Source of the DNA: Streptomyces cinnamoneus
GTDB taxonomy: Bacteria > Actinomycetota > Actinomycetes > Streptomycetales > Streptomycetaceae
Length of the DNA stretch: 64,000 nucleotides
Assembly: GCF_014650495.1 (NCBI RefSeq)
Contig: NZ_BMVB01000003.1
Location: 152,698-216,697 of the forward strand
Reading direction: 5' to 3'
In this document: piece after piece, positions 24,998-33,176 of the stretch
Layout of the letters: the number at the start of each line of letters is the position of its first letter
How positions within the stretch are numbered: position 1 is the stretch's first letter
Position numbers and translations under genes: made by a program
The notes under the pieces: model-generated
Database searches by the model: none
What the model was told of the DNA's origin: nothing
The model's input: only the letters and a program-made list of their open reading frames with translations

Positions 24998-25414
24998 TCA
25001 GGGGCGGTTGGTGGTGCGGGGGCGACTGTACTGCTCGTCGCTGACCGGCTCGGCCCAGGTGGTCTCGGGGCTGCCGTCCTCCAGAGCTTCCCACATGGCG
25101 AGGTGCTCCATGAAGCGGTCGGGGGCGGCTCCGTGCCAATGCTCCTCGCCGGGCGGGCAGGTGATGGTCTGGCCGGGGCAAGCCTCGAAGACGGTGCCAT
25201 CGCGGGTGCCGACGAGGGCGATCCCGGAGACGACGTGCAGGGCCTGTCCGAGGGCGTGGGTGTGCCAGTTGGTACGGGCGCCGGGCGCGAAACGGACCAT
25301 GTTGACGCGCATCCGGGACGGTTCCTGACCGGCGTGGATGACGTCCCACCAGACGTCGCCGGTGAACCAGTCGGCCGGAGCCTTGCTGGTGGACTGCTGT
25401 TTGGTGAACTCCAT
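24998..25414 (-). CDS. cupin domain protein
   Basis: ATG 25414 gives 138 aa. A single cupin has the metal ligands in NWHTHALGQALH (His51, His53, Gln57) and CPPGEEHWHGA (His92/His94), and the strand GIALVGTRDGTVFEACPG between them. It resembles the small COG1917 cupins that bind a divalent metal, including mandelonitrile-lyase-like members; the substrate is not deducible. It is convergent with the GT-B-like gene (28 bases apart), and transcription may continue from the unknown gene at 25483-26154. Confidence 0.8.
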   Translation of the reverse strand: MEFTKQQSTSKAPADWFTGDVWWDVIHAGQEPSRMRVNMVRFAPGARTNWHTHALGQALHVVSGIALVGTRDGTVFEACPGQTITCPPGEEHWHGAAPDRFMEHLAMWEALEDGSPETTWAEPVSDEQYSRPRTTNRP

Positions 25415-25482
25415 CGTGTTTCTCCAGGGTGTGTCGAGCTGGCGTCCGGCGTCGGATCCCGGTCGGCCCCGGGCCGGCGGCG

Positions 25483-26154
25483 TCACCAGTCGATGTGTGC
25501 GGTGATCCAGCTCTCCAGGCCGTCCTCGTCGTCTGTGGGGGGCAGATCGGGGCCACAGGTGAGGGGGGTGCAGGACAGCTGCAAGTGGGTGAGGTAGCCG
25601 TAGGGGCCATTGTCGGCTGCCGGCCCGAGTATCAGAGCGTGCGTGCGGGTCCGCCAGATGCGGTGCGTCAGTGCGGGCCCGGCCGCCACCGTCTCGGAGG
25701 ACGAAATCGTTCGCTCAGGGGGCGCGCCGAGGTGTTCGCTCACCGCCTGCGCTGCCTGCGCGAGTACGGCTTCACAGTCCTGGGCTGTGGATGGCCTGCG
25801 GCCGCTCCAGCCGGGCTGCTCCTGCCAGCGGTCCATGAGGCCGTACAGCCACGATCCGTTGGCCATGCGTTCGTCGTGCGGGTCGACGGGGTACAGCTCT
25901 CCGAAGACCAGGAAGGTCCGTGCGTCCGGGTTCCCGAACGGGCTGGCAGAGTCGGAACACAGCACATGCTGGTCCGCGGTGCGGAAGGACTCACAGACCA
26001 GGCTTTCCTCCCAGCACCACCCCCGCCGCTGTGCTTCGGCTTCGACCGCGTCGAAGTCGTCGGAGATGGGGGACGCGGCCGGCAGACCCACTAGTTCGGC
26101 AACGGACCTGGCTGTCAATGGCCGGTGGGCAAGGGCATGTACAGGAAACTGCAT
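25483..26154 (-). CDS. unrecognised 223-residue protein
   Basis: ATG 26154 (MQFPVHALAHRPLT), eight bases after AGGGTG, is preferred to GTG 26163. The protein is rich in tryptophan and cysteine (RRGWCWEESLVCES), contains FLVFGELYPVDPHDERMANGSW, and ends DGLESWITAHIDW. No signal, membrane helix or known motif was found. It lies 68 bases upstream of the cupin gene on the same strand, so the two might be co-transcribed. Confidence 0.5.
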   Translation of the reverse strand: MQFPVHALAHRPLTARSVAELVGLPAASPISDDFDAVEAEAQRRGWCWEESLVCESFRTADQHVLCSDSASPFGNPDARTFLVFGELYPVDPHDERMANGSWLYGLMDRWQEQPGWSGRRPSTAQDCEAVLAQAAQAVSEHLGAPPERTISSSETVAAGPALTHRIWRTRTHALILGPAADNGPYGYLTHLQLSCTPLTCGPDLPPTDDEDGLESWITAHIDW

Positions 26155-26267
26155 GCGGAACACCCTAAAGGTGATCTTGCCGCTGCCCGACCCCGAGCTC
26201 TGCTTCCCGAGGCGCCCAGGCCGGTCGTACGGGTGAACCGGGCGTAACCATCACCGATCGTGTGTGT

Positions 26268-26310
26268 TGAGTCCGGGGTATTGCCGGTACTGGCCAATAC
26301 CCCGGACTCA
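26268..26310. promoter_or_regulatory. perfect 16-base inverted repeat
   Basis: TGAGTCCGGGGTATTG at 26268-26283 and its perfect inverse CAATACCCCGGACTCA at 26295-26310 flank an 11-base loop. The element ends 33 bases before ATG 26344. It could be an operator for a dimeric regulator, perhaps autoregulation by the downstream HTH-like protein, or a hairpin of a transcript. There is no T tract, and the stem is not positioned as a terminator of the opposite gene. Confidence 0.7.
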
Positions 26311-26343
26311 GCACTGGCTCCCTGCGAGCGCCAAGGAGGGCGC

Positions 26344-26835
26344 ATGAGCGCCGATGCGTACAAGCACTGGCGGGAACTCCAGGTGTGTCGGCCCGGCGAC
26401 GTCCCGCCGGCCACACCGCTGATGTGGCTGGCCGAGAAGCACCAGACGCACACCGACCGGCTGACCAATCGCCTGCTCCCCGCCGAATTCCAGCAAGAGG
26501 CCGAACGGGGCACCGCTGACGACGCCCTCGCGGTGCTCGCGCTGCGCGAGGCCGTCCGCCGCGAGATGGAGTACGGCCGTGGCGCCCACATCCGCGACGC
26601 CCTGCAGCTCGGCGCCACCTGGAACCAGGCCGCCGCCGCCCTCGACGTCACCCCGGACGAGGGCCGCCAGTTGCTACGGGCCTGGGCTGAAGGCCAGCGT
26701 CACCTCTACATCGCATCCGAGGAACGGGGCGAGCAACCGCTCGGTCTCAGCGCCGAGCAGCACGCCACCGTCCTGGCCCTCGCCGAACTCGCCGACGACG
26801 AGCCGGCCGCCGGGCAACCGGAAGCGGGCCGGTGA
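26344..26835 (+). CDS. hypothetical protein with a probable helix-turn-helix
   Basis: ATG 26344 with GGAGGG gives 163 aa, hydrophilic and helical. Residues around ALQLGATWNQAAAALDVTPDEGRQLLRAW look like an HTH (A-x-x-L-G-x-[TS]-W-x-x-A-A-x-x-L-x-x-x). Proteins of this build are common in Streptomyces integrative elements and toxin-antitoxin-like loci, but nothing specific was recognised. The 16-base inverted repeat lies directly upstream. The C-terminus is convergent with the lasso ABC transporter. Confidence 0.5.
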   Translation: MSADAYKHWRELQVCRPGDVPPATPLMWLAEKHQTHTDRLTNRLLPAEFQQEAERGTADDALAVLALREAVRREMEYGRGAHIRDALQLGATWNQAAAALDVTPDEGRQLLRAWAEGQRHLYIASEERGEQPLGLSAEQHATVLALAELADDEPAAGQPEAGR

Positions 26836-26903
26836 CCACCCCCGACCCGATCGCCGGCCTCGCCATGCAACCAGCGCCCACCTGAGCACCCGGCCGCCCC
26901 TTG

Positions 26904-28805
26904 CTACCGCGTGCCGCCCTTTTCGTCTGCCTCCCGCAGCGTCTGTGCGATGGCCAGCTCACGATAGGCGGTGCTGCTCAGCAACAGTTCGTCGTGCGTG
27001 CCGGAGGCGATCACGCATCCGGCGTCGAGGACGTAGATGCGGTCGGCGTTCTGCACGGTGGAGAGGCGGTGGGCGATGACCAGCAGCGCGCACTCCCGCG
27101 AGATGTCCCGCATCACCTGGCTGAGAGCAGCCTCGTTGATCGCGTCCAGGTGGGAGGTCGGCTCGTCCAGCAGGAGCAGCGACGGCCGGGTGAGCAGGGC
27201 GCGGGCCAAGGCCACGCGCTGGCGCTCGCCCCCTGAGAGGGTCGTCCCGCGTTCGCCCAGGACGCACGCCAGGCCGCCGGGGAGGCGCTCGACGACGTCG
27301 GTGAGGTTGGCCAGCCGCACCACGCGGTCGACCTGTGCCACGCCGGCGTCCGGCACCGCGTAGGTGATGTTGTCCCAGAGGGTGCCGTGGAGGACGTGGG
27401 TGTTCTGGTCCACCAGCGCGATGCGCTCGCGGCACTGCCGGCGGGTCAGCTCCGATGCGGGCCTTCCGTCGAAGAGCACGACGCCGGCCTGGGTGTCGTA
27501 GAAGCGGGCGGCGAGGGAGAAGATCGTGGTCTTGCCGGCCCCGGAGCGGCCCACGAGCGCGACCTGGCCGCGGTGCGGTACGCAGAGCGATACCCCGCGC
27601 AGCACGGGCCGGCCGGGGCGGTAGCCGAAGTGGACGTCGCGCAGCGTGAGGGCGTCAGGAGGTCCGGTCGTGGCCGGGGCGTTGCGCCGGGCGCCGGCAG
27701 TGCCGGCGGTTCCGGTGGCTCCGCCCGTTCCGATAGTTCCGCCCGTGCCAGCGGTTCCGCCCGTTCCGGTGGTCTCTCGGGGCAGGGACAGCGCTTGTTC
27801 GACGCGGTGGTAGGCGCCCATGCCCCGCTGGAGGAGGCCGACGGCCCGGAAGACGGACGAGAGGGGGACGACGAGGTAGGAGGCGTAGAGCAGGAACGCC
27901 AGCAGTTCGCCGAGCGAGTCGGCGTCGCCCACGCGCATGCCGCCGATGACCAGGACCACGAGGAAGGAGCCCTGGACGGCGAGTTCGACGGCGGAGCTCA
28001 TGAAGGAGGCCAGCTTGGCCGTGTCCACTCCGGCGTGGTACGCGCTGTCGACGCGGGTGCCGATCCTGGCCGCCTCGCGGTCCTCGGCGCAGGTGACCCG
28101 CACCATGGGCAGGGCGCCGAGGGCCCGTTCGAGGTCGGCGGCGATGCCGCCGATGGCCCCCTGGGTGCGTTCGGCGGCGCCGCGGATGCCGGACAGCAGT
28201 GAGGTGACGAGGACGGCTGCTGCGGCCACGGTGGCGGCGACCAGCAGGAGCAGGACGGGGTCGAGCCAGGCCATCAGCGCCAGGGCCCCGGCCGAGACGA
28301 GCAGCCCGGTCACCAGGTCGACCAGGGCCTGGGCGGTTGCCTCACGGATGACCGTGGTGTCGGCGGTGACGCGGGAGATCAGGTCGCCGCTGCGGTGCCG
28401 GCCGTACTCGCGCATGTCGAGGCGGAGCAGGTGGGCGACCAGGCCGTGGCGCAGGGTGCGGATGACGCGTTCGCCCATGCGTTCCAGCAGGAAGCGGCCG
28501 ACCGCGCCGGTCACGGCTTCGGCCACGAACAGCCCGGCCAGGAGCAGGAGGGGCCAGGCGACGGGGCCGTGGCCCGCGGCGTCGACGACCTGCCGGGCCA
28601 GCAGTGGCTGGGCCAGTCCCATGGCCGAGGCGACCAGGCTGAGCGCGCAGGCGACGGCGATGGCGGGCCGGTGCCCGGCGGTCAGGCGCACCATGGTGGC
28701 CAGCGCGCGGGGGGTCGCGTGGCGGTCGCCCGCCGCGGGGTCCGGCACGGGGGTGCCCGGTTCGACGGGGCGAGGTCCGGCCTCTGTGGTGAGCTGCTTC
28801 GTCAC
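26904..28805 (-). CDS. lasso peptide ABC exporter (D protein)
   Basis: The 633-aa protein has an N-terminal six-helix exporter domain (residues about 45-335) and an ATPase domain with GRSGAGKTT (Walker A), LSGGERQRVALARALL (signature) and LLLLDEPTSHLD (Walker B). Start GTG 28805 overlaps the B2 stop as GTGA, so it belongs to the lasso operon. Type D proteins export the mature peptide and give self-protection. Between the domains is a Thr/Gly-rich linker (TGTGGTAGTGGTIGTGG and the continuing GTAGTAGARR) encoded by near-repetitive DNA at about 27690-27776. Confidence 0.92.
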   Translation of the reverse strand: MTKQLTTEAGPRPVEPGTPVPDPAAGDRHATPRALATMVRLTAGHRPAIAVACALSLVASAMGLAQPLLARQVVDAAGHGPVAWPLLLLAGLFVAEAVTGAVGRFLLERMGERVIRTLRHGLVAHLLRLDMREYGRHRSGDLISRVTADTTVIREATAQALVDLVTGLLVSAGALALMAWLDPVLLLLVAATVAAAAVLVTSLLSGIRGAAERTQGAIGGIAADLERALGALPMVRVTCAEDREAARIGTRVDSAYHAGVDTAKLASFMSSAVELAVQGSFLVVLVIGGMRVGDADSLGELLAFLLYASYLVVPLSSVFRAVGLLQRGMGAYHRVEQALSLPRETTGTGGTAGTGGTIGTGGATGTAGTAGARRNAPATTGPPDALTLRDVHFGYRPGRPVLRGVSLCVPHRGQVALVGRSGAGKTTIFSLAARFYDTQAGVVLFDGRPASELTRRQCRERIALVDQNTHVLHGTLWDNITYAVPDAGVAQVDRVVRLANLTDVVERLPGGLACVLGERGTTLSGGERQRVALARALLTRPSLLLLDEPTSHLDAINEAALSQVMRDISRECALLVIAHRLSTVQNADRIYVLDAGCVIASGTHDELLLSSTAYRELAIAQTLREADEKGGTR

Positions 28806-29236
28806 GGCGCGTTCCGCCCGAGGGGCGCCACGGTCAGCAGGCGGCTGAAGTAGTCGTCGGGTACGCCCTCGCCCACCGGCCGTCCTCCGGCCTCGATCCA
28901 GGCGTGAGCGGCGAAGGGCGGCACGACCCGGACCCCTGCGCACCAGGTCGGCCACACGCCCCACAGACGGCACACCAGCGCGGCGGCCACCGAGCGCGGC
29001 AGACATCCCCGCGGGCCGGCGCAGTACAGGCTGACCGCGCACACCGCGTCCCGGGCGGCCTGCGCCCGGTCGCGGCCGGCCGGTGTGGCGCCCCGGCTCA
29101 GGACGGTCAGCAGGGCACGGATGCGGTGGGGGCTCAGCCGGGCCAGCATCAGGGCGGGCAGCAGAACGGCGCGGGCGGCCAGGCGGTGCCCGAGTGGTAC
29201 GCCGGCCGGGCGGGCCAGGGCGCCGGGTGTGCTCAC
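28802..29236 (-). CDS. lasso peptide biosynthesis B2 protease
   Basis: The 144-aa protein is the transglutaminase-like cysteine protease that cleaves the leader from the lasso precursor. Cys78 lies in GCLPRSVAAALVCRL and His111 in FAAHAWIEAGGRPVGE, and an acidic residue follows (EGVPDDY). Start GTG 29236 overlaps the B1 stop and its own stop overlaps the exporter start. Split B1/B2 enzymes are the normal arrangement in actinobacteria. The call is secure. Confidence 0.93.
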   Translation of the reverse strand: MSTPGALARPAGVPLGHRLAARAVLLPALMLARLSPHRIRALLTVLSRGATPAGRDRAQAARDAVCAVSLYCAGPRGCLPRSVAAALVCRLWGVWPTWCAGVRVVPPFAAHAWIEAGGRPVGEGVPDDYFSRLLTVAPLGRNAP

Positions 29237-29487
29237 GAGACCAGCCCGCTGGTGCGCAGTTGCCCGGTCAGCGCGGCGACGTCCCGGGCCGCCTGGTCCT
29301 GGTCGATGTCGAACTCCGCGACGAGGGCGCCCACCGCGTCCTCCTCGTCGCCGCCTTCCAGCAGGGTGCGCACGACGAGGGTGCCGGTCGGGTTGAGCTC
29401 CCAGTACGCGCCGCTGCGCTGGTCCAGCAGGATGGTGCCGTACTCGGTGGTGGCGGTGCAGACGTCGGCGCCGAGCCGCAGTGCCAT
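29233..29487 (-). CDS. lasso peptide RRE / PqqD-like B1 protein
   Basis: The 84-aa protein has the PqqD-like RiPP recognition element: LLDQRSGAYWELNPTGTLVVRTLLEGGDEEDAV (quoted in part: YWELNPTGTLVVRTLLEGG), as in lasso B1. It binds the leader of the precursor and presents it to B2. It lies 63 bases after the C gene and overlaps B2 by four bases. Confidence 0.92.
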   Translation of the reverse strand: MALRLGADVCTATTEYGTILLDQRSGAYWELNPTGTLVVRTLLEGGDEEDAVGALVAEFDIDQDQAARDVAALTGQLRTSGLVS

Positions 29488-29550
29488 GTGCCGTACCCCT
29501 TTTCTCGGGCTTCTCTGCCGGTGCTTCGTGCCACGTGCTCTGCAGTTCTT

Positions 29551-31413
29551 CTAGGCCGGTCGCTGTGGTGCATCGTGGCTGGTGCCGCGGGCCAGGCTCC
29601 GCAGCCACACCTCGCAGGCGATGGTGGAGTAGAGGATCGCGTCCTTCAGGCCGGGGGCGTTCGGGCGGTGGGCCAGGGCGCGCAGGAGGGCGGGGTCGAC
29701 CAGCCCCATCCGGGCCAGGTGGGAGTCCTCCCACAGGGCCATCAGGTCGCCGCGGTGCTCGCGCAGCCCGTCGGCGGCGTCCATCGACGCCTGTGCCTTG
29801 CTGGTGCGGCTCAGGCACTCGTCGGGGACGATGCCGCGCATCGCCGCGGTCAGCAGGGGTTTGTACGCCCACGGGGTGACGCGGTCGGCGGGACGGACGG
29901 CCAGGGACGCCTCGATGACCCGGTCGTCGAAGAAGGGCGAGGCCATGGGCAGGCCCGCGCGGCAGGTCATGGAGTCCCACTGGCGGACGATGCGCGTGCA
30001 GGTGCGGATGGCCTCCAGGTCGGTGTGCAGTCCGCGGTCGGGATGCAACGGCCGGGCGTCGGCCGCCGCGTCGGTCAATGCGTCGTGGACGAGCGCGGCG
30101 GCGTCGTCGCTGACCCAGTCGAACAACCGGGGCGGCGCCGACCAGCCCAGCGTCCCGCTGACCGGGCCGGGAAGGGGGTCGCGCAGGCGACCGGCGGCGT
30201 GGGCGAGCCAGCGGTCGTACGGCCGGGAGTCGGCCAGGGCGCACGCCATGCCGGACAGCGGCCAGGTGAAGAGGACCTTGAAGCCGCGCAACCGGCCCAG
30301 CGCGAACAGCGGCCGGCGGCGCAGCAGCCGGTGGTAGTACGCCTCCGAGCACCAGGCGATGTGGTCGCCGCCGATGCCGGTCAGGTGCAGCCTGCTGCCG
30401 CGCTCCCGCAGGCCGGGCAGGTGGTGCAGTACCCGGGCCCGGTCCATCACACCGATGGTCGGCTCGTCCATGGGATCGTCGATGTCCAGAAGGTCGGTGT
30501 AGACGAGCGGCGAGGCTTGGGCGTCCCAGACGACGTGGTCGACCTCGGGCAGGTGTCCTGCGGCGCGTTTGGCCCAGTCCAGGTCGTCGTCGGCCGGGTC
30601 GCGGCCGGGCCATGTGCTCGCCACCACGCGGGCAGGGGAACGGTCTGCCAGGAAGCAGACGGACGTGGAGTCCAGGCCCCCGGAGAGGTCGCAGCTGACG
30701 ACACCGCCCTGCCGGGTACGGGCGCCGACCGCGTCCGTGAGCGCCTGGCGGACCAGCGGCGCGCCGTCGGCGAGGGCGCGCACCGGTTCGGGCGGCGTCC
30801 ACCAGCGGGACGTGCGGGTGGTACGTCCGTCGGCCGACAGGTACAGGGCCTCACCGGGAGGCACGGCGCTGACGCCTTGCCAGACGGACCTCTCGTACAG
30901 GGGGTGGGGAACGGGCCACAGCAGGCGGACGGCCACCTCGCGTGGGTCCGGATCGGCACCGGTGGCGCAGGCGAGGATCCGGGCGTCGGTGGCGGCGACC
31001 TGCAGGCCCCCGAGCGACGTGTGGAAGACCAGGCGCAGGCCGGAGGCCGTGCCCTGGATCCTGACCCGGCCGTCGAGGGAGGCCACGAGATGGAAGCTGC
31101 CGGGCAGGGTACGGGCGAGGCCGTCCAGTTGGGCGAGGTCGGTCAACCGGTCGGCGTGGCGCCGGAGTACCTCGGCGTCGACGGGGCAGCAGCCCAGTAC
31201 GGCGAGGGCGGTACGCCGGGTGGTGACGGCGATGCACTCGTCATCGGCCCAGTGGCCGGTGATCCAGGGCCTGCGGGAGGGGTGGTCGAGGGTGCGCGTT
31301 CCGGGGCGGCGGGGCAGAGAACGGGCCGCGGCCCGCGCGCCCTCACAGTCCGGCAGGACCGTGAAGTACGCGCCACCGCAGCCCGCCCTCGCCTGATCAG
31401 GCGATGACGCCAT
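29551..31413 (-). CDS. lasso peptide macrolactam synthetase (C protein)
   Basis: The 620-aa protein has a glutamine-amidotransferase-like N-terminal half and an asparagine-synthetase half with the ATP pyrophosphatase loop SGGLDSTS at 244-251. It adenylates the ring-forming acid (Asp8 in this core) and joins it to the N-terminal amine. The N-terminal catalytic Cys of true glutamine amidotransferases is absent, as in other lasso cyclases. ATG 31413 starts 24 bases from the precursor stop with a weak ribosome site, so translation may depend on the precursor mRNA. The assignment is strong. Confidence 0.93.
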   Translation of the reverse strand: MASSPDQARAGCGGAYFTVLPDCEGARAAARSLPRRPGTRTLDHPSRRPWITGHWADDECIAVTTRRTALAVLGCCPVDAEVLRRHADRLTDLAQLDGLARTLPGSFHLVASLDGRVRIQGTASGLRLVFHTSLGGLQVAATDARILACATGADPDPREVAVRLLWPVPHPLYERSVWQGVSAVPPGEALYLSADGRTTRTSRWWTPPEPVRALADGAPLVRQALTDAVGARTRQGGVVSCDLSGGLDSTSVCFLADRSPARVVASTWPGRDPADDDLDWAKRAAGHLPEVDHVVWDAQASPLVYTDLLDIDDPMDEPTIGVMDRARVLHHLPGLRERGSRLHLTGIGGDHIAWCSEAYYHRLLRRRPLFALGRLRGFKVLFTWPLSGMACALADSRPYDRWLAHAAGRLRDPLPGPVSGTLGWSAPPRLFDWVSDDAAALVHDALTDAAADARPLHPDRGLHTDLEAIRTCTRIVRQWDSMTCRAGLPMASPFFDDRVIEASLAVRPADRVTPWAYKPLLTAAMRGIVPDECLSRTSKAQASMDAADGLREHRGDLMALWEDSHLARMGLVDPALLRALAHRPNAPGLKDAILYSTIACEVWLRSLARGTSHDAPQRPA

Positions 31414-31436
31414 GGCGTGCGATCAGCTGCCCTGCC

Positions 31437-31547
31437 TCAGTTCTTGCTGAGGACGAGACGGTCGTTGCCGCGGAACTGCAGCAGACCGGTCTCGGTCCGG
31501 AAGTCGCCGCGCCGGACCAGGGTCGGAGCCTCGTACGCCTTCTTCAT
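31437..31547 (-). CDS. citrulassin-type lasso peptide precursor (A)
   Basis: This 36-codon gene is below usual ORF cut-offs. ATG 31547 follows GAGGAG. The leader has the lasso motif YEAPTLVRRG followed by DFRTETG (YxxP-x-L-x-x-x-G and a Thr at -2). The core is LLQFRGNDRLVLSKN, which matches the known citrulassin pattern LLGLAGNDRLVLSKN. The ring is Leu1 to Asp8 by isopeptide bond. In citrulassins Arg9 is converted to citrulline by a peptidyl arginine deiminase encoded elsewhere; the enzyme is not seen in this window. Arg5 inside the ring is unusual relative to that reference core. The product is presumably exported by the type D transporter. Confidence 0.9.
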   Translation of the reverse strand: MKKAYEAPTLVRRGDFRTETGLLQFRGNDRLVLSKN

Positions 31548-31633
31548 GAGCTTCTCCTCATTACTGGGAGGGAGAACCAGCCCTGCATCAGACGTAACTC
31601 CCGCCTGGTGCAGGGAGGTTCGCTGCTACGAAG

Positions 31634-31720
31634 AATGTAGCGGCGGAACCCATGGGGCCGACAATACGTTCATATGCGTATTCATAGCGAAATTCGCATA
31701 CATATCCGCAGGAATGATTT
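31634..31720 (-). promoter_or_regulatory. AT-rich candidate promoter region of the lasso operon
   Basis: On the minus strand TTGTCG (31659-31664) and TACATT (31634-31639) are separated by 19 bases, a fair -35/-10 pair about 87 bases upstream of the precursor ATG. The adjoining 31661-31720 stretch is strongly AT-rich for this genome and holds the palindrome GCGAA-A-TTCGC at 31687-31697, near the related ATATGCG. It may be a regulator site. The promoter identification is tentative. Confidence 0.4.
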
Positions 31721-31724
31721 TCGA

Positions 31725-31758
31725 ACCCTGCCCTCCGCTACTCCCCCGGAGGACGGGT
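31725..31758 (-). terminator. hairpin after the SnoaL-like gene
   Basis: ACCCTGCCCTCCG (31725-31737) and CGGAGGACGGGT (31747-31758) pair imperfectly around a 9-base loop on the minus strand, overlapping the stop region of the SnoaL-like gene. On the minus strand it is followed by TCGAAAATC. It would keep the SnoaL-like transcript from entering the lasso operon. Confidence 0.45.
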
Positions 31759-31760
31759 TT

Positions 31761-32177
31761 TCAGCCCCGGTAGGCGTGGGCGAGCGCGAGGGAGTCTTCG
31801 TAGATGCGGTATGCGGTGATGCGCCCGTCGCGGACGGTGAAGCGCATGACGAACTCGTCGTCGTAGACCGCCCCGGTGGCGTGCATACGGAAGACGAACC
31901 GGCCGTTCACCAGGACGTGGTCCGAACCGAGCACCGCCATCCCGTACAGCTCGAAGTCCTTCCGCTCCCCCGCACCGGCGAGCAGAGGGAACCACGCGCG
32001 CATCGCTGCGTGCCCGGTGCGCCGCCCCGCCCAGGGAACCAGCGCGGCGTCACCGGGAACGAACCATTCCACCTCCGGGTCGAGCAGAGCGAACACCGCC
32101 TCCATGTCGCCGCGGCCGAGTGCCGCGACGTACGCCTCGACGGTGTCGAGTGCGGTGGGCCGGATGGAGGTGGTCAT
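31761..32177 (-). CDS. SnoaL/NTF2-like protein
   Basis: ATG 32177 (MTTSIRPTALDTVEAYVAAL) gives 138 aa with the NTF2-like pattern: a first helix, then DPEVEWFVPGD, GHAAMRAWF, HVLVNGRFVFRMHATG and FTVRDGRITAYRIYED. Proteins of this fold act as small isomerases, hydrolases or binding proteins. It is divergent from a LysR regulator with a 109-base intergenic space containing a small inverted repeat, the usual arrangement for regulator and target. Confidence 0.8.
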   Translation of the reverse strand: MTTSIRPTALDTVEAYVAALGRGDMEAVFALLDPEVEWFVPGDAALVPWAGRRTGHAAMRAWFPLLAGAGERKDFELYGMAVLGSDHVLVNGRFVFRMHATGAVYDDEFVMRFTVRDGRITAYRIYEDSLALAHAYRG

Positions 32178-32238
32178 GGGGTCCTCGTTTCTCTGATGCC
32201 GACTGCTTGACGTGATCCACCCTGGCCGCGCACTGTTT

Positions 32239-32251
32239 TGCCTGCAAGGCA
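32239..32251. promoter_or_regulatory. TGCCT-GCA-AGGCA inverted repeat, candidate LysR site
   Basis: A 5-3-5 inverted repeat lies in the divergent SnoaL/LysR intergenic region, 36 bases before the LysR start. LysR-type boxes are usually T-N11-A with dyad symmetry, which this fits in size. It is a candidate only. Confidence 0.4.
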
Positions 32252-32286
32252 GTCTTAAGCAGGAAATCCCTGCCCAGGAGGCATAC

Positions 32287-33159
32287 ATGGAGCTCAGGGT
32301 CCTCGGCTACGTCGTAGCCGTCGCCGAGACCGGCACCCTCGTCGCCGCCGCCGAGCGCCTGCACCTCACCCAGCCGACACTCAGCCGCCAGCTGCGCGAC
32401 CTCGAACGCCACCTGGGCACCCCGCTCTTCCACCGCGAGAACCGTCGCATGACCCCCACGGCGGCGGGCGAGGCGCTGCTCGCCCGCGCCCGGGTGATGC
32501 TCGCCGAAGCCCGGGCCGCACGGGAGGACGTACGACTGGCCGCACAGGGGCTGCGCGGACGGCTGACCATCACCTTCGCCGGCTCCGGGATCAACGGCCC
32601 GCTCGGCGCCACCCTGCGCACCGTCCGCGAGACGCTCCCCGACGTCGAGCTGTGCCTGGTGGAGAGCTTCGACGACGCCCAGATGTCGGCCGAAGTGCTG
32701 GAAGGCCGCTGCGACCTCGCCGTGCAGCGGCTGCCCGCGCAGGACGAAAGACTCGCCGTACGCGAGTGGTGGCGCGAGCCCCTCACCCTCTTTCTTCCCG
32801 CCGCACACCCGTTGGGCGCGGGCGACGGCGAACTGCCGCTCACCGCACTCGGCGACGTCCCCCTGGTCCTGTGGCCGCGGAAAGCCTCACCGCTGTCGTA
32901 CGACGAGATCGCCGCCCTGTGCCGACAGGCCGGGGTCATCCCGCGAGTCGCCGCCGAGGCCCGCACGGTGCAGACGCTCCTGGCGCTGGCAGCCGCCGGC
33001 TTCGGCGCCGCCGTGCTCGCCGACTCCTACCGGGTGCTGCACCGCACCGGCGTCACCCCGCGGCCGCTCGCCGGCGCCACCACCTCCAACTTCCTGGTCT
33101 GGCGCCGCAACACGACCAACCCACTGGTGACCCGCTTCCACGAACTGATCCGCCAGTAA
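32287..33159 (+). CDS. LysR family regulator (SnoaL-linked)
   Basis: ATG 32287 gives 290 aa. The HTH LVAAAERLHLTQPTLSRQLRDLERHLG is at the N-terminus and the effector domain follows (GRLTITFAGSGINGPLGATL). It is divergent from the SnoaL-like gene and likely regulates it and itself. GAGGCATAC precedes the start. Its 3' end faces the FabV gene with a 17-base gap. Confidence 0.9.
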   Translation: MELRVLGYVVAVAETGTLVAAAERLHLTQPTLSRQLRDLERHLGTPLFHRENRRMTPTAAGEALLARARVMLAEARAAREDVRLAAQGLRGRLTITFAGSGINGPLGATLRTVRETLPDVELCLVESFDDAQMSAEVLEGRCDLAVQRLPAQDERLAVREWWREPLTLFLPAAHPLGAGDGELPLTALGDVPLVLWPRKASPLSYDEIAALCRQAGVIPRVAAEARTVQTLLALAAAGFGAAVLADSYRVLHRTGVTPRPLAGATTSNFLVWRRNTTNPLVTRFHELIRQ

Positions 33160-33176
33160 GCCGTTAAAGCCGCGTG

